This document shows positions 46,914-59,674 of a stretch of 64,000 bases of DNA, one piece after another. The stretch comes from Parahoeflea alexandrii (GTDB lineage Bacteria; Pseudomonadota; Alphaproteobacteria; Rhizobiales; Rhizobiaceae): positions 124,001 to 188,000 of the forward strand of contig NZ_JAPWHB010000002.1 in NCBI RefSeq assembly GCF_027214025.1. Direction: 5' to 3'. Every line of letters begins with the position of its first letter. Position 1 is the first letter of the stretch. Under the pieces are notes generated by a model. It saw only the letters and a program-made list of their open reading frames with translations, was not told the origin of the DNA and did no database searches. The position numbers were made by a program, and so were the translations under genes.

Positions 46914-48898
46914 CAGAATGCACTCCCGAGCATCATCCATGTGACAAGCGCTGCAATTCCGATCAGCATCACGAAGGCATAGTGGTAAAGATATCCGGTC
47001 TGCAGCCGGACAACCCGGCCGGTGATGTCCTGCACCCGTGCGGCAATGCCGTTCGGGCCGTAGCCATCGATGACGCGGCCGTCACCCTGCTTCCACAGGA
47101 AGGTGCCGAGCCATTTTGCAGGGCGGACGAAGATGAAGTCGTAAAGCTCGTCAAAGTACCATTTGTTGAGCAGGAAGCGGTAGAGCATCTGGTGATCCTC
47201 GGCCAGCCGCTTCGGCGTCTCAGGCGAGCGGATGTAGAAGTACCAGGCTGTCAGCAGCCCCAGCAGCATGGCCACGAACGGGCTCAGCTTCACCCACAGC
47301 GGCACGTGGTGGAATTCCTCGAGGATCTCGTTCTCGGCACCGGTGAACAGCGCGCCCTTCCAGAACTCGGCATATTCATGGCCGAAGAAATATTCCTTGA
47401 ACACGACGCCGGCAAACAGCGCGCCGACTGCGAGGATGAACAGCGGCACCAGCATCACCATCGGCGATTCATGGGCGTGATGCATCACGTCGGCAGAAGC
47501 GCGCGGCTTGCCGTGGAACGTCATGAAGATCAGCCGCCAGGAATAGAAGCTGGTAAACAGCGCCGCGATCACCAAGAGGCCGAAGGCGACGCCCGCGGCG
47601 GAGTTGTGCGCCACGTAGGCGGACTCGATGATGATGTCCTTGGAGAAGAAGCCGGCGGTGCCGATAAGCGTGCCGGGGATGCCGACGCCGGTCAGCGCGA
47701 TCGTGCCGATGATCATCATCCAGTAGGTAAGCGGTATCTTCTTGCGAAGACCGCCCATGCGCCGCATGTCCTGCTCGTCGGAGACGGCATGGATCACCGA
47801 GCCGGCGCCAAGGAACAGAAGCGCCTTGAAGAAGGCGTGCGTGAACAGGTGGAAGATCGCGCCGCCATAGGCGCCGATGCCGAGCGCCACGAACATGTAG
47901 CCGAGCTGCGAACAGGTCGAATAGGCGATCACCCGCTTGATGTCGTTCTGCACCAGGCCGACAGTGGCGGCGAAGAACGCGGTAATGGCGCCGATCCATG
48001 TTACGAAAGTCAGCGCGTCGGGCGAATGCTCGAACACCGGCGACATACGGGCGACCAGGAACACGCCGGCCGTCACCATGGTCGCGGCGTGGATCAGCGC
48101 CGACACCGGGGTCGGGCCTTCCATCGCGTCCGGAAGCCAGGTGTGCAGCAGGAACTGCGCCGACTTGCCCATCGCGCCCATGAACAGAAGCAGGCAGACG
48201 CCGGTCAGCGCATGCGCCTTGTCGAGATGCATGCCGAACAGCGTCAGCACGGTCTCGCCGCTCTCTGCGCCTTCCGCCGGAAGATAGTCGGCGACACCGG
48301 CGAAGATCGCGTCGAACGAAGCCGAACCGAACAGCACGAACAGGCCGAAGATGCCGAGCAGGAAGCCGAAGTCGCCGACGCGGTTGACGATGAACGCCTT
48401 CATTGCCGCGGCATTGGCGGACGGCTTCTTGTACCAGAAACCGATCAGCAGATAGGAGGCGACGCCGACGCCTTCCCAGCCGAAGAACATCTGCAGCAGG
48501 TTGTCCGAGGTCACCAGCATCAGCATGGCGAAGGTGAAGAACGACAGGTAGGCGAAGAACCGCGGACGATGCGGATCATGATGCATGTAGCCGATCGAAT
48601 AGACATGGACCAGGCAGGAGACGGTGTTGACCACCACCAGCATCACCGCCGTCAGCGTGTCGATCCTGAGCGCCCACTCGACATTGAGCGCGCCTGAATC
48701 GATCCAGCGCATGATCGGCACGCGAACCGTTTCGCCTTCGCCCATGGCGACCGTGAAGAAGGCCACCCACGACAGCAATGCGGCAACGATCAGGAACAGC
48801 GTGGTGACATATTCCGAGGCCTTGGCACCGATGGCGCGGCCACCGAAACCCGCGATCAGCGCGCCGATGAGAGGAAGAAAGACGATAGCTTGGTACAT
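46913..48898 (-). CDS. nuoL: NADH-quinone oxidoreductase subunit L, 661 aa
   Basis: Largest antiporter-like subunit, with the long lateral helix along the membrane arm at its C-terminus. Seen: [78 protein letters not shown] precedes the ATG. Length is normal. Ends one base into the nuoM start. Confidence 0.97.
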   Translation of the reverse strand: MYQAIVFLPLIGALIAGFGGRAIGAKASEYVTTLFLIVAALLSWVAFFTVAMGEGETVRVPIMRWIDSGALNVEWALRIDTLTAVMLVVVNTVSCLVHVYSIGYMHHDPHRPRFFAYLSFFTFAMLMLVTSDNLLQMFFGWEGVGVASYLLIGFWYKKPSANAAAMKAFIVNRVGDFGFLLGIFGLFVLFGSASFDAIFAGVADYLPAEGAESGETVLTLFGMHLDKAHALTGVCLLLFMGAMGKSAQFLLHTWLPDAMEGPTPVSALIHAATMVTAGVFLVARMSPVFEHSPDALTFVTWIGAITAFFAATVGLVQNDIKRVIAYSTCSQLGYMFVALGIGAYGGAIFHLFTHAFFKALLFLGAGSVIHAVSDEQDMRRMGGLRKKIPLTYWMMIIGTIALTGVGIPGTLIGTAGFFSKDIIIESAYVAHNSAAGVAFGLLVIAALFTSFYSWRLIFMTFHGKPRASADVMHHAHESPMVMLVPLFILAVGALFAGVVFKEYFFGHEYAEFWKGALFTGAENEILEEFHHVPLWVKLSPFVAMLLGLLTAWYFYIRSPETPKRLAEDHQMLYRFLLNKWYFDELYDFIFVRPAKWLGTFLWKQGDGRVIDGYGPNGIAARVQDITGRVVRLQTGYLYHYAFVMLIGIAALVTWMMLGSAF

Positions 48899-48905
48899 GG
48901 CTCTC

Positions 48906-49214
48906 TCAGCCCTTCATCATGTTGACGTCTTCCACGGCGATTGAGCCGCGGTTGCGATAGAAGACGACGAGAATGGCAAGCCCGATCGCCGCTTCCGCCG
49001 CAGCCACCGTCAGGATCAGGAGCGCGAACACCTGGCCGACAATGTCATTGAGGTGCATCGAGAACGCCACCATGTTCAGATTGACGGCAAGCAGGATGAG
49101 CTCGACCGACATCAGGATGACGATGACGTTCTTGCGGTTCAGGAAGATCCCGAAAATACCGAGCGTGAACAGAATCGCGCTGACAGTCAGGTAATGGGAG
49201 AGGCCGATTTCCAT
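48906..49214 (-). CDS. nuoK: NADH-quinone oxidoreductase subunit K, 102 aa
   Basis: Three membrane helices; the conserved buried Glu residues are seen in [16 protein letters not shown] and [12 protein letters not shown], which form the E-channel of the pump. Normal length. It overlaps nothing; 7 bp to nuoL. AAGGA before the start. Confidence 0.97.
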   Translation of the reverse strand: MEIGLSHYLTVSAILFTLGIFGIFLNRKNVIVILMSVELILLAVNLNMVAFSMHLNDIVGQVFALLILTVAAAEAAIGLAILVVFYRNRGSIAVEDVNMMKG

Positions 49215-49240
49215 GCGATTGTTCCTTCACGTCCCCGCGT

Positions 49241-49855
49241 TCAAATGCCCTGGCCGGGCTTGACCTTGACCACCTCGATGGCGGTCTCCGGTGTCCGGGC
49301 GACCTGCTGGTTGATGTCTTGCCGCTTGATGTGTTCACGATGCCTGAGCGTCAGCACGATGGCGCCGATCATGGCCACCAGAAGCACCATGCCGGCGATC
49401 TGGAAGTAGAAGATATAGTCGGTGTAAAGCACGTCGCCGAGCGCCTGGGTGTTGGTGCGCTCGCTCAGCGCCGGGATCGGGCTGGCGCCGCTGCCGGCGG
49501 CTGCCGGGTGGAATGTATTGCCCGCCAGTACGATGATCAGCTCGGCTGCCAGGATGATCCCGACCAGCGCGCCCACCGGCGCGTATTCGAGCGCGCCGGA
49601 CTTCATCTCGGCGAAGTCCACGTCCAGCATCATCACGACGAACAGGAACAGCACCGCCACGGCGCCGACATAGACCACCAGCAGGATCATCGCCAGGAAC
49701 TCGGCGCCCGTGAGCAGGAACAGGCCGGCCGCGTTGAAGAAGGTGAGGATCAGGAACAAAACGGAATGCACCGGATTGCGCGCCGCGATCACCATGAAGG
49801 CGGAAGCCACTGCCACGAAGGCAAACAAATAGAAAAACAGAGCCTGCAGACCCAT
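49241..49855 (-). CDS. nuoJ: NADH-quinone oxidoreductase subunit J, 204 aa
   Basis: Membrane subunit next to the quinone cavity. Five hydrophobic helices; the family block FLLTGAEFLAMILLVVYVGAVAVLFLFVVMML is clear. ATG at 49855 (MGLQALFFYL) is chosen because the protein starts with its first helix there; 33 more codons upstream are open but hydrophilic and not family-like. 26 bp to nuoK. Confidence 0.95.
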   Translation of the reverse strand: MGLQALFFYLFAFVAVASAFMVIAARNPVHSVLFLILTFFNAAGLFLLTGAEFLAMILLVVYVGAVAVLFLFVVMMLDVDFAEMKSGALEYAPVGALVGIILAAELIIVLAGNTFHPAAAGSGASPIPALSERTNTQALGDVLYTDYIFYFQIAGMVLLVAMIGAIVLTLRHREHIKRQDINQQVARTPETAIEVVKVKPGQGI

Positions 49856-50000
49856 GATCGGCGCCTTTTCGTCTTTCCCCCGAGTGACAGGAACCCCTTG
49901 TTCCCGCCCCGAATTTGAGGCGGGATTGGCCAAAGCCGTCCCCTGCCCCCGCATGTGAATTCAGAACGGCGCGCCCGGAATGGTGCGCCGCTCCGGTGTC

Positions 50001-50486
50001 TTACCTGTAGGGCGAATCCATCGCGATGTTGCGAGCGATTTCCCGTTCCCAGCGGTCGCCATTGGCGAGCAGCCGTTCCTTGTCGTAGTAGAGTTCCTCG
50101 CGCGTTTCCGTCGCGAATTCGAAGTTCGGTCCCTCGACGATCGCGTCGACCGGACAGGCTTCCTGGCAGAAGCCGCAATAGATGCACTTCACCATGTCGA
50201 TGTCGTAGCGCACCGTGCGGCGGGTGCCGTCGTTGCGCCGCGGGCCGGCCTCGATGGTGATTGCCTGAGCCGGGCAGATGGCCTCGCACAGCTTGCAGGC
50301 GATGCAGCGTTCCTCGCCGTTCGGATAACGGCGCAGCGCGTGTTCGCCACGGAAGCGCGGGCTGACGGGCCCCTTCTCGTTCGGGTAGTTGACGGTCGCC
50401 TTCGGCGCGAAGAAATAGCGCATCGACAGGAAGAACGCGCCGACGAATTCCTTCAGGAACAGCGATTTTGCGGCTTGAGCCAACAT
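50001..50486 (-). CDS. nuoI: NADH-quinone oxidoreductase subunit I, 161 aa
   Basis: Carries clusters N6a and N6b. Two ferredoxin motifs are seen: [12 protein letters not shown] (about residues 61-72) and [12 protein letters not shown] (about 100-111). It is a peripheral-arm subunit contacting NuoB. CGGAGA precedes the start. 145 bp separate it from nuoJ. Confidence 0.97.
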   Translation of the reverse strand: MLAQAAKSLFLKEFVGAFFLSMRYFFAPKATVNYPNEKGPVSPRFRGEHALRRYPNGEERCIACKLCEAICPAQAITIEAGPRRNDGTRRTVRYDIDMVKCIYCGFCQEACPVDAIVEGPNFEFATETREELYYDKERLLANGDRWEREIARNIAMDSPYR

Positions 50487-50544
50487 GGTCAGTCTCCGCT
50501 CTTTCCGGGCTGCATCAGCCCGCTTGTGAAAATGGTGGTCGGGA

Positions 50545-51591
50545 TCACGGCGCGGTCCCCGTCAGCTTGAGCACGAAGGCCACGATAACCAGCATGCCGA
50601 GCGAGATCGGCAGGAAGACCTTCCAGCCAAGCCGCATCAGCTGGTCGTAGCGGTAGCGCGGCACGAAGGCCTTGACCATCGAGAACATGAAGAACACCAG
50701 GCAGGCCTTGAGCACGAACCAGATGATGCCCGGGACCCAGTTGAGGAACCACACGTCGAGCGGTGGCAGCCAGCCGCCCAGGAACAGGATCGTGGTCAGC
50801 GCGCACATCAGCACGATGGCCGCATACTCGCCGAGCATGAACATCATGTAGGGCGTCGAGCCGTATTCGACCATGAAGCCCGCAACCAGTTCCGATTCCG
50901 CTTCCGGCAGATCGAAGGGTGGACGGTTGGTCTCGGCCAGCGCCGAAATGAAGAAGATGATGAACAGCGGGAACAGCGCGAACCAGTGCCAGTCGAACAG
51001 CGAGTTCGGCAGCCCCATGCGTGTGCCGATGCCGTCGGCCTGCGCCATCACGATGTCGGTCAGGTTGAGCGAGCCGACGCAGAGCAGAACGGCAACGATG
51101 ACGAAACCGATCGAGACTTCGTAGGACACCATCTGCGCGGCGGAGCGGAGCGCGCCGAGGAACGGGTATTTCGAGTTCGAAGCCCAGCCGCCCATGATGA
51201 TGCCGTAGACCTCAAGCGAGGAGATGGCAAAGACGAACAGGATGCCCACGTTGATATCGGCAATCACCCAGCCGGCGTCGAACGGGATCACCGCCCAGGT
51301 TGCCAGCGCCAGGGTCACCGCCACCAACGGGGCGAGCAGGAACACGCCCTTGTTCGCGCCCGACGGAATCACCGGTTCCTTGAAGACGAACTTCAGAAGG
51401 TCGGCGAACGACTGGAACAGGCCCCATGGGCCGACCACGTTCGGGCCGCGGCGCAGCTGCACGGCAGCCCAGATCTTGCGGTCGGCGTAAAGGATGTAGG
51501 CGATGAACAGCAGCAGCGCCACCAGCACCAGCAGCGACTGCGCCAGAATGATGGCACCGGGCCAGACATAAGTTGTGATGAAACCGTCCAT
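50545..51591 (-). CDS. nuoH: NADH-quinone oxidoreductase subunit H, 348 aa
   Basis: Membrane subunit forming the quinone site and first part of the E-channel. Eight helices; blocks [41 protein letters not shown] and [13 protein letters not shown] are diagnostic. ATG at 51591 has GGG ... upstream and the family N-terminus; earlier in-frame codons are hydrophilic shadow. Confidence 0.97.
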   Translation of the reverse strand: MDGFITTYVWPGAIILAQSLLVLVALLLFIAYILYADRKIWAAVQLRRGPNVVGPWGLFQSFADLLKFVFKEPVIPSGANKGVFLLAPLVAVTLALATWAVIPFDAGWVIADINVGILFVFAISSLEVYGIIMGGWASNSKYPFLGALRSAAQMVSYEVSIGFVIVAVLLCVGSLNLTDIVMAQADGIGTRMGLPNSLFDWHWFALFPLFIIFFISALAETNRPPFDLPEAESELVAGFMVEYGSTPYMMFMLGEYAAIVLMCALTTILFLGGWLPPLDVWFLNWVPGIIWFVLKACLVFFMFSMVKAFVPRYRYDQLMRLGWKVFLPISLGMLVIVAFVLKLTGTAP

Positions 51592-51605
51592 GATGTTTCC
51601 CGCCC

Positions 51606-53687
51606 TTATTCCGCCGCCACTGCCTTGGCGGTCTTCGCCAAGGCCGAGCATTCAGCCATCACTGCAGATGCGCGTGCGATCGGGTTGGTCAAATAGAAGT
51701 CTTTGACCGCAGACGCAAACGCCGATTTGTTCATCCGGCCCGCTTTCTTCGCAATTGCGGCAATTGCGCCGCTGTCGCCGGTGGAAATCATGTCGATTTC
51801 GGCAAAATGCGGATACTCGGCATAGAGCGCTGCGCGCAATGCGACGAGCGAATCATAGGGCAGCTTCTTGCCAAGCACATCCGACAGCGCCCTCAGGATC
51901 GCCCAGTCTTCGCGCGCCTCGCCCGGTGCGAAGGCGGCGCGGCTGCCAAGCTGCACCCGGCCCTCGGTATTGACATAGGTGCCGGATTTTTCCGTGTAGG
52001 TCGCGGCCGGCAGGATCACGTCGGCATGATGCGCGCCGTTGTCGCCATGCGTACCGATATAGACGGTGAAACCGGCGGTCTTCTTGGTGAAATCGAGCTC
52101 GTCCGCTCCGAGCAGGAACAGCACATCGGTGCCCGTCAGCATGGCTTCCGCATCCAGACCGCCCTCGCCCGGCACCAAGCCGAGATCGAGACCGCCGACC
52201 CGCGCTGCCGCCGTGTGCAGCACCGCAAAGCCGTTCCAGTCGCCCTTCACCGCGCCAACTGCTTCGGCGAGCTTGGCGGCATTGGCGAGAACGCCTGCGC
52301 CGTCTCCGCGCGCCAGTGCGCCCTGGCCGACGATGATCATCGGCTTCTTGGCGCGCTTCAGCTTGGCGGCAAACTTGTTGGTGCCGTCGACCAGTTCCTT
52401 CAACGTCTCCGGACCGGCGCCGAGATATTCATGGCCATAGCGCAGGTCGGCCTGTTCGCCGATCAGCCCGATCGGCAGGTCGCCCATCCGCCAGCGCTTG
52501 CGGATGCGGGCGTTCAGGATCGCGGCTTCACGGCGCGGATTGGAGCCGATGATCAGGATCGCGTCCGCGTCCTCGATGCCTTCGATGGTCGGATTGAAGA
52601 TGTAGCTGGCGCGGCCGAGCGACGGATCGAGCGCTGCGCCATCCTGACGGCAATCGATATTGGCCGAGCCGAGCGAAGCGATCAGCACCTTGAGCGCGTA
52701 CATTTCCTCGACCGCCGCCAGATCGCCGGCAATCGCGCCGATGCGCTCGGGCTTGGCGCCGGCAACCGCAGTCGCGATCGCGCCGAAGGCCTCGCCCCAG
52801 CTTGCTGCTTCCAGGCGGCCGTTGCGGCGCACGTAAGGCCGGTCGAGACGCTGCGTGCGCAGCCCGTCCCAGATGAAGCGGGTCTTGTCGGAAATCCATT
52901 CCTCGTTGATCGCCTCGTTGACGCGCGGCATCACCCGCATCACTTCGCGGCCGCGGGTGTCGACCCGGATCGCCGAGCCGACGGCGTCCATGACGTCGAT
53001 CGATTCGGTCTTGTTGAGCTCCCACGGCCGCGCCTGGAAGGCGTAGGGCCGCGAGGTCAGCGCACCGACCGGGCAGAGGTCGATGACATTGCCCTGCAGC
53101 TCCGAGCTCATCGCGTGCTCGAGATAGGTGGTGATCTCGGCGTCCTCGCCGCGGCCGATCAGGCCGAGCTCGGAAATGCCAGCCACTTCGGTGGTGAAGC
53201 GAACGCAGCGCGTGCAGTGAATGCAGCGGTTCATGATCGTCTTGACCAGCGGTCCGATATACTTGTCTTCGACCGCGCGCTTGTTCTCGGCGTAGCGCGA
53301 ATTGTCCATGCCGAAGGCCATGGCCTGGTCCTGCAGGTCGCATTCGCCGCCCTGGTCGCAGATCGGGCAATCGAGCGGATGGTTGATGAGCAGGAACTCC
53401 ATCACCCCTTCGCGCGCCTTCTTGACCATCGGCGTGTTGGTGAACACCTCAGGCGCCTCGCCGTTCGGTCCGGGGCGCAGATCGCGCACGCCCATGGCGC
53501 AGGAGGCGGCGGGCTTGGGCGGTCCGCCCTTCACCTCGACCAGGCACATGCGGCAATTGCCGGCAATCGACAGCCGTTCGTGAAAACAGAACCGCGGCAC
53601 TTCCGCACCGGCCTCCTCACACGCCTGCAACAGCGTGTAGTGATCCGGCACTTCGATCTCGTTTCCATCAACCTTGATCTTGGCCAT
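51606..53687 (-). CDS. nuoG: NADH-quinone oxidoreductase subunit G, 693 aa
   Basis: Carries a [2Fe-2S] and several [4Fe-4S] clusters. N-terminal ferredoxin-like cysteines ([21 protein letters not shown]), the His/Cys cluster region [14 protein letters not shown], the motif [10 protein letters not shown], and [12 protein letters not shown]; the C-terminal two-thirds is a molybdopterin-oxidoreductase-like domain without the cofactor. The start has an AGG site. It lies 14 bp before nuoH. Confidence 0.97.
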   Translation of the reverse strand: MAKIKVDGNEIEVPDHYTLLQACEEAGAEVPRFCFHERLSIAGNCRMCLVEVKGGPPKPAASCAMGVRDLRPGPNGEAPEVFTNTPMVKKAREGVMEFLLINHPLDCPICDQGGECDLQDQAMAFGMDNSRYAENKRAVEDKYIGPLVKTIMNRCIHCTRCVRFTTEVAGISELGLIGRGEDAEITTYLEHAMSSELQGNVIDLCPVGALTSRPYAFQARPWELNKTESIDVMDAVGSAIRVDTRGREVMRVMPRVNEAINEEWISDKTRFIWDGLRTQRLDRPYVRRNGRLEAASWGEAFGAIATAVAGAKPERIGAIAGDLAAVEEMYALKVLIASLGSANIDCRQDGAALDPSLGRASYIFNPTIEGIEDADAILIIGSNPRREAAILNARIRKRWRMGDLPIGLIGEQADLRYGHEYLGAGPETLKELVDGTNKFAAKLKRAKKPMIIVGQGALARGDGAGVLANAAKLAEAVGAVKGDWNGFAVLHTAAARVGGLDLGLVPGEGGLDAEAMLTGTDVLFLLGADELDFTKKTAGFTVYIGTHGDNGAHHADVILPAATYTEKSGTYVNTEGRVQLGSRAAFAPGEAREDWAILRALSDVLGKKLPYDSLVALRAALYAEYPHFAEIDMISTGDSGAIAAIAKKAGRMNKSAFASAVKDFYLTNPIARASAVMAECSALAKTAKAVAAE

Positions 53688-53795
53688 GCAAGCAGTCCTA
53701 CCTTTGCGAACGGTCCCAGCGACCGCGTACCATCCCTCACCGGGACCTGAATGTGTGTCGCCGGGCGGCGGTCAGACCGCCCGGCTTTGTCATGT

Positions 53796-54653
53796 CTACT
53801 CGGCGGTTGCCCCGCCCTTTGCCAGTGCGCCGGCCTGATCAATCCAGTTGTCCCGGCCGATCCTGCCGCTGAACTGGAGGTAATCGTCGACCCAGGCCGC
53901 CTCTTCCGGCTGCCATGCCGCGATCTGCGCGAATGTCCAGACCCCGAGCCCGTTCAGCACCTGCTCGAGCTTCGGGCCGACGCCGGAAATCAACTTGAGA
54001 TCGTCCGGATTTTCCGGCTTCTCGATTTCCGCCGGGCGGCGAAAGTCCTCGGGCTGCAGCATCGCTGCGGCTTCTGTCTTCGGAGCAGCTTCGGCAACGG
54101 TTGCCGTTTCGCTTGCCACCGCTGCGGCAACCTCGGCATCCGACTTCAGCTTCTCGACCGCGGCAACGGTCTTGACCTTGGCCGGGACAGCGGCCTTTTC
54201 GGCCTTTGCCTTGACAACCTTCGGTTTCGCGGACTTTGCAGGGGCCGCCTTCGCCTTAGCTTCCGCCGGCGCAGGCTGCGCAGCCGGCTTCAATGCGACG
54301 ACGTCTGCGCTCGCGGCCCGGACGTCGGGCCGGGCAGCCTCTGCCACCTCGGCTTCGTCCTCTTCGGGCGCCAGGTCCTCGGCCAGCGTCGGCACGATCC
54401 AGCTGAGATCCGGCTTGGCGCCGAGCAGCGCACCCTGGCTCTGCATGGCCGCCTGCACCGCACCCATCATCATGCCGGTCATCTGCCCGGCGATGCCGAA
54501 ACCGATTGCCGTCGCCGCAGCGGCCGCGCCCAACGGATAGACCATCAGCGGCGAGACAGGGAAGTCTGCCGCTTTGGTCCAGTCAGTCATGGCGCTTGCC
54601 GGTTTCATCATCTCGCTCATGTTCATGTCTGTGGGAAAAGAAAACATCGACAT
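53796..54653 (-). CDS. Complex I operon-encoded helix-hairpin-helix protein, about 285 aa
   Basis: Lies between nuoF and nuoG. Three parts: an N-terminal region with a hydrophobic, phasin-like helix (PLMVYPLGAAAAATAIGFGIAG, residues about 35-60), a low-complexity Ala/Lys/Pro middle (about 115-215), and a C-terminal helix-hairpin-helix domain (DDLKLISGVGPKLEQVLNGLGVWTFAQIAAW) strongly like the C-terminal extension of NuoE in the same operon. Start at 54653 has AAGGAG upstream; longer in-frame sequence is not supported. Likely an accessory or assembly subunit of complex I in Rhizobiales; that is inference. Confidence 0.82.
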   Translation of the reverse strand: MSMFSFPTDMNMSEMMKPASAMTDWTKAADFPVSPLMVYPLGAAAAATAIGFGIAGQMTGMMMGAVQAAMQSQGALLGAKPDLSWIVPTLAEDLAPEEDEAEVAEAARPDVRAASADVVALKPAAQPAPAEAKAKAAPAKSAKPKVVKAKAEKAAVPAKVKTVAAVEKLKSDAEVAAAVASETATVAEAAPKTEAAAMLQPEDFRRPAEIEKPENPDDLKLISGVGPKLEQVLNGLGVWTFAQIAAWQPEEAAWVDDYLQFSGRIGRDNWIDQAGALAKGGATAE

Positions 54654-54732
54654 CAGTCTCTCCTTAGTCGTCTGTTGGCTCTTGTCCCTTGTGACGTTTC
54701 CTGGTCTTCCCGGGCCCGATGTAACGGGCCTC

Positions 54733-56043
<1,311 letters not shown>

Positions 56044-56049
56044 TCACCT

Positions 56050-57198
56050 CTATCGCGGCTTCTTGCCGAAGACCTTGATGTACTCGGCCTCGCCACCCTT
56101 GGCCAGCGCCTTGGCCTGCTTGAGCCAGTCCTCGCGCTCGATGCGGCCCTTGAATTTCAGATACCCGTCGACCCAGTCCCGTTCCGCCTGCTTCCACGAT
56201 GCGACTTGCGCGAACGTGTAGATGCCGAGCGAATGCAGGATGCCCTCGATCTTCGGCCCGACGCCCGAGATCATCTTCAGGTCATCGACCTGCGCAGGCT
56301 TTGCGATTCCGGCCGGACGGTTCTTGTCGTCCACCGATGCCGCAGCGGCAACCGGGGCCGGCTTTGCCGCGGCCTTGGCCGTTGCAGAATCCTTGCGCGC
56401 GGAACTCATCTTTGGCGCTTCCGTCGCCGAGGCTGCCGTCTTCGCATCGGCCTTCACATTGGCTTTCGCCTTGGCCGGCGACTTGCTCTCGGTTTCGGTG
56501 GCGGGTGATTTCGGGCGGCCCGCCTTGGTCGCAGCCGGCGACTTGGCCTTGGCGGTGGCCTTCGCACCGTTCTTGGCTCCCGGCTTGATTTCCTGCTTCA
56601 GCGTCGTCAGCCCGCCTGCCGGACCCGAATAGATCCGGTCGATTTGTGGGCCCGGGGTAACATCACCGGGCCGTCCGGCTTCGAACCGGTCGATGATGTA
56701 GGCCAGACGCTCGGGCGTCAGGTCCTCGAATGAATCCTTGAAGATCATCACCATCGGCGCGTTGACGCAGGCGCCCTGGCACTCGACTTCCTCCCAGGAC
56801 AGCGTTCCGCTGTCGTTGAGGTGGAAGGGTTCGGGATGGATCTTGCTGCGGCACACATCCATCAGCGCTTCCGAGCCGCGCAGCATGCACGGCGTGGTGC
56901 CGCAGACCTGGACATGGGCGCGCGTGCCGACCGGTTTCAGCTGGAACTGGGTGTAGAACGTCGCCACTTCGAGCGCCCGGATATAGGGCATGCCCAGCAT
57001 GTCGGCGATGGTCTCGATCGCCCGCTTGGTCACCCAGCCGTCCTGCTCCTGGGCCAGCATCAGCAGCGGGATCACCGCCGACTGAGCCCGCTCCTTCGGG
57101 TACTTCTTGATCCAGACCTTCGCCTGCGCGGCAAATTCGCGGTTGAAGGCGAATTCCGCTGGCTGGACACTCTCTTCGGCAAGTCGACGAACGGACAT
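56050..57198 (-). CDS. nuoE: NADH-quinone oxidoreductase subunit E with a C-terminal extension, about 382 aa
   Basis: Residues 1-200 are the normal NuoE [2Fe-2S] subunit: VATFYTQFQLKPVG, CGTTPCMLRGS and EVECQGACVNAPMVMI with the four cluster cysteines. It is followed by about 180 extra residues: an Ala/Lys/Ser-rich linker (about 205-300) and a helix-hairpin-helix domain (DDLKMISGVGPKIEGILHSLGIYTFAQVASW) that is a paralogue of the end of the 285-aa protein encoded between nuoF and nuoG. E. coli NuoE is 166 aa. Start at 57198 is chosen by family N-terminus; the ribosome site is modest. Confidence 0.94.
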   Translation of the reverse strand: MSVRRLAEESVQPAEFAFNREFAAQAKVWIKKYPKERAQSAVIPLLMLAQEQDGWVTKRAIETIADMLGMPYIRALEVATFYTQFQLKPVGTRAHVQVCGTTPCMLRGSEALMDVCRSKIHPEPFHLNDSGTLSWEEVECQGACVNAPMVMIFKDSFEDLTPERLAYIIDRFEAGRPGDVTPGPQIDRIYSGPAGGLTTLKQEIKPGAKNGAKATAKAKSPAATKAGRPKSPATETESKSPAKAKANVKADAKTAASATEAPKMSSARKDSATAKAAAKPAPVAAAASVDDKNRPAGIAKPAQVDDLKMISGVGPKIEGILHSLGIYTFAQVASWKQAERDWVDGYLKFKGRIEREDWLKQAKALAKGGEAEYIKVFGKKPR

Positions 57199-57282
57199 GA
57201 TGAACTCTTCTGTCTTATTTCCGGCCTGTTGGATTTCGCCGAGCGGCGACCTGGTCATGGATACAAAGGTTTGACGCGGCTT

Positions 57283-58473
57283 TCATCGGTCGACCTCCCC
57301 GAACACGATATCGAGCGAGCCGAGAGCCGCCGACACGTCGGCCAGCTGGTGGCCGCGACAGACGAAATCCATGGCCTGCAGATGCGCATATCCCGGAGCC
57401 CGGATCTTGCAGCGGTAGGGCTTGTTCGAACCATCCGACACCAGGTAGACGCCGAACTCGCCCTTCGGCGCCTCGACGGCCGCGTAAACCGCGCCTTCCG
57501 GCACCCGGTAGCCTTCGGTATAGAGCTTGAAATGATGGATCAGCGCTTCCATCGACCGCTTCATCTCGCCCCGCTTCGGCGGCACGATCTTGCCATCGGT
57601 GGAGGAGACCGGTCCGGTCTTTTCCTTGCCGAGCAACTGCTCGACGCACTGCTTCATGATCTTCACAGATTCGCGCATTTCCCGCATGCGGATCAGGTAA
57701 CGGTCGTAGCAGTCGCCGTTCTTGCCGATCGGAATGTCGAAATCGAGCTCCGAATAGCACTCGTAGGGCTGCGACCGGCGCAGATCCCAGGCCGCACCCG
57801 AGCCCCGCACCATGACGCCCGAGAAACCCCACGCCCAGGCATCATCGAGCTTGACGATGGCGATATCGACATTGCGCTGCTTGAAGATGCGGTTGTCGGT
57901 GAGAAGCCCTTCGATGTCGTCGCAGGTCTGCAGGAACGGATCGCACCATTTGCCGATATCCTCGACCAGCTCGTGCGGCAGGTCCTGATGCACGCCGCCG
58001 GGACGGAAATAGGCCGCGTGCAACCGCGCGCCGCAGGCACGCTCGTAAAACACCATCAGCTTTTCGCGCTCTTCGAAGCCCCACAGCGGCGGCGTCAGCG
58101 CGCCGACGTCGAGCGCCTGGGTCGTGATGTTCAAAAGATGCGACAGGATGCGGCCGATTTCCGAATAGAGCACCCGGATCAGCTGTCCGCGCTTGGGCAC
58201 CGTCACGCCGGCAAGCTTTTCCACGGCCAGCGCAAAGGCATGCTCCTGGTTCATCGGCGCGACGTAGTCGAGACGGTCGAAATAGGGAATGGCCTGCAGA
58301 TAGGTCTTGGCCTCGATCAGCTTCTCGGTGCCGCGGTGCAGAAGCCCGATATGCGGGTCGACCCGCTCGACGATCTCGCCGTCGAGCTCCAGCACCAGCC
58401 TGAGAACGCCGTGCGCCGCCGGGTGCTGCGGACCGAAGTTGATGTTGAAGTTACGGACGTTGTGTTCGTTCAT
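57283..58473 (-). CDS. nuoD: NADH-quinone oxidoreductase subunit D, 396 aa
   Basis: Hydrogenase-like 49-kDa subunit that forms the quinone site with NuoB. Starts [22 protein letters not shown], the family hallmark; later blocks [33 protein letters not shown] and [14 protein letters not shown] are typical. It is separate from NuoC (not fused). ATG at 58473. Confidence 0.97.
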   Translation of the reverse strand: MNEHNVRNFNINFGPQHPAAHGVLRLVLELDGEIVERVDPHIGLLHRGTEKLIEAKTYLQAIPYFDRLDYVAPMNQEHAFALAVEKLAGVTVPKRGQLIRVLYSEIGRILSHLLNITTQALDVGALTPPLWGFEEREKLMVFYERACGARLHAAYFRPGGVHQDLPHELVEDIGKWCDPFLQTCDDIEGLLTDNRIFKQRNVDIAIVKLDDAWAWGFSGVMVRGSGAAWDLRRSQPYECYSELDFDIPIGKNGDCYDRYLIRMREMRESVKIMKQCVEQLLGKEKTGPVSSTDGKIVPPKRGEMKRSMEALIHHFKLYTEGYRVPEGAVYAAVEAPKGEFGVYLVSDGSNKPYRCKIRAPGYAHLQAMDFVCRGHQLADVSAALGSLDIVFGEVDR

Positions 58474-58484
58474 GGTACCCGCCC

Positions 58485-59087
58485 TCACGCTTTCGCTTTT
58501 TCATCGCCCGGCAGCACGTAGTCGGTGCCTTCCCAGGGGGAGAGAAAATCGAAATTGCGGAATTCCTGCCTCAGCTCCACCGGCTCGTAGACCACCCGCT
58601 TGACTTCGTCGTCGTAACGGACCTCGACGAAGCCGGTCAGCGGGAAGTCCTTCCTGAGCGGATGGCCTTCGAAACCGTAGTCGGTGAGGATGCGGCGCAG
58701 GTCGGGATGGCCGGTGAACAGGATGCCGTAGAGATCATAGGCTTCGCGCTCGAACCAGTCGGCACCCGGAAAAACCGGCGTCAGCGAGGGAACCGGCGCG
58801 TCCTCCGACGTCATGATCTTGACCCGGATGCGGACATTCTGGCGCGGCGACAGCAGGTGGTAGACGACATCGAAGCGCTCCGGCCGGCCCGGCCAGTCAA
58901 CGCCGCAGATATCGATAAAGCTGACAAACTGGCACTGCGCGTCGTCGCGCAGAAACGTCATCAATTCGATCAGGCTGCCCGGCACGGAAATCAGCGTCAG
59001 CTCGTCATAGGCAAGCTCGGCGCGGTCGATGAGATCGCCTTTGGTTTCCAAGAGATAGTCGGAAAGGTCCTTGAGGACTTGGCTCAT
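58485..59087 (-). CDS. nuoC: NADH-quinone oxidoreductase subunit C, 200 aa
   Basis: 30-kDa subunit of the peripheral arm. The signature [24 protein letters not shown] followed by [13 protein letters not shown] is clear. ATG at 59087 has AGGAG upstream; a much longer open frame upstream runs into nuoB and is a shadow. 11 bp upstream of nuoD. Confidence 0.97.
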   Translation of the reverse strand: MSQVLKDLSDYLLETKGDLIDRAELAYDELTLISVPGSLIELMTFLRDDAQCQFVSFIDICGVDWPGRPERFDVVYHLLSPRQNVRIRVKIMTSEDAPVPSLTPVFPGADWFEREAYDLYGILFTGHPDLRRILTDYGFEGHPLRKDFPLTGFVEVRYDDEVKRVVYEPVELRQEFRNFDFLSPWEGTDYVLPGDEKAKA

Positions 59088-59098
59088 GTTCCGCTCTC

Positions 59099-59674
59099 CT
59101 ATCGCTCGATCGTGCCGGTGCGGCGGATCTTCTTCTGCAGAAGCAGAACCCCGTACAACAACGCCTCGGCCGTGGGCGGGCAGCCGGGAACATAGATATC
59201 CACCGGCACCACGCGGTCGCAGCCGCGCACCACCGAGTAGGAATAATGATAGTAGCCGCCGCCATTGGCGCACGAGCCCATCGAGATGACGTAGCGCGGC
59301 TCGGGCATCTGGTCGTAGACCTTGCGCAGCGCCGGCGCCATCTTGTTGGTCAGCGTGCCGGCAACGATCATCACGTCCGACTGACGCGGTGAAGCCCGCG
59401 GCGCGAAGCCGAATCGCTCGGCGTCATAGCGCGGCATCGACATCTGCATCATCTCAACGGCGCAGCAGGCAAGACCGAAAGTCATCCACATCAGCGAACC
59501 GGTGCGCGACCAGTTGATCAACTCGTCCGTGGACGTGACCAGAAAACCCTTGTCGGCCAGCTCGTTGTTGATCTCGCCGAAAAACGCGTCGTCGCTGCCA
59601 ACCGGCTTGCCGGTGTTGGGATCGATGATTCCCTTGGGCGCAGGCGCCACCAATGGTGCGTTGCTCACTCCCAT
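59099..59674 (-). CDS. nuoB: NADH-quinone oxidoreductase subunit B, 191 aa
   Basis: Holds the terminal cluster N2. Cluster cysteines in [10 protein letters not shown], the later [10 protein letters not shown] and YVPGCPP. ATG at 59674 follows GGGAG by 7 bases and overlaps the nuoA stop by 10 bases; an in-frame ATG 7 codons earlier lies deeper within nuoA. Confidence 0.97.
   Translation of the reverse strand: MGVSNAPLVAPAPKGIIDPNTGKPVGSDDAFFGEINNELADKGFLVTSTDELINWSRTGSLMWMTFGLACCAVEMMQMSMPRYDAERFGFAPRASPRQSDVMIVAGTLTNKMAPALRKVYDQMPEPRYVISMGSCANGGGYYHYSYSVVRGCDRVVPVDIYVPGCPPTAEALLYGVLLLQKKIRRTGTIER

Noticed and set aside
46982-48697. Plus-strand open frame of about 570 codons opposite nuoL
   Set aside because: Shadow of nuoL; composition (His/Arg/Glu/Gln-rich) is typical of antisense to membrane-protein genes.
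51807-53750. Plus-strand open frame opposite nuoG
   Set aside because: Shadow frame; nuoG on the minus strand has all the cluster motifs.
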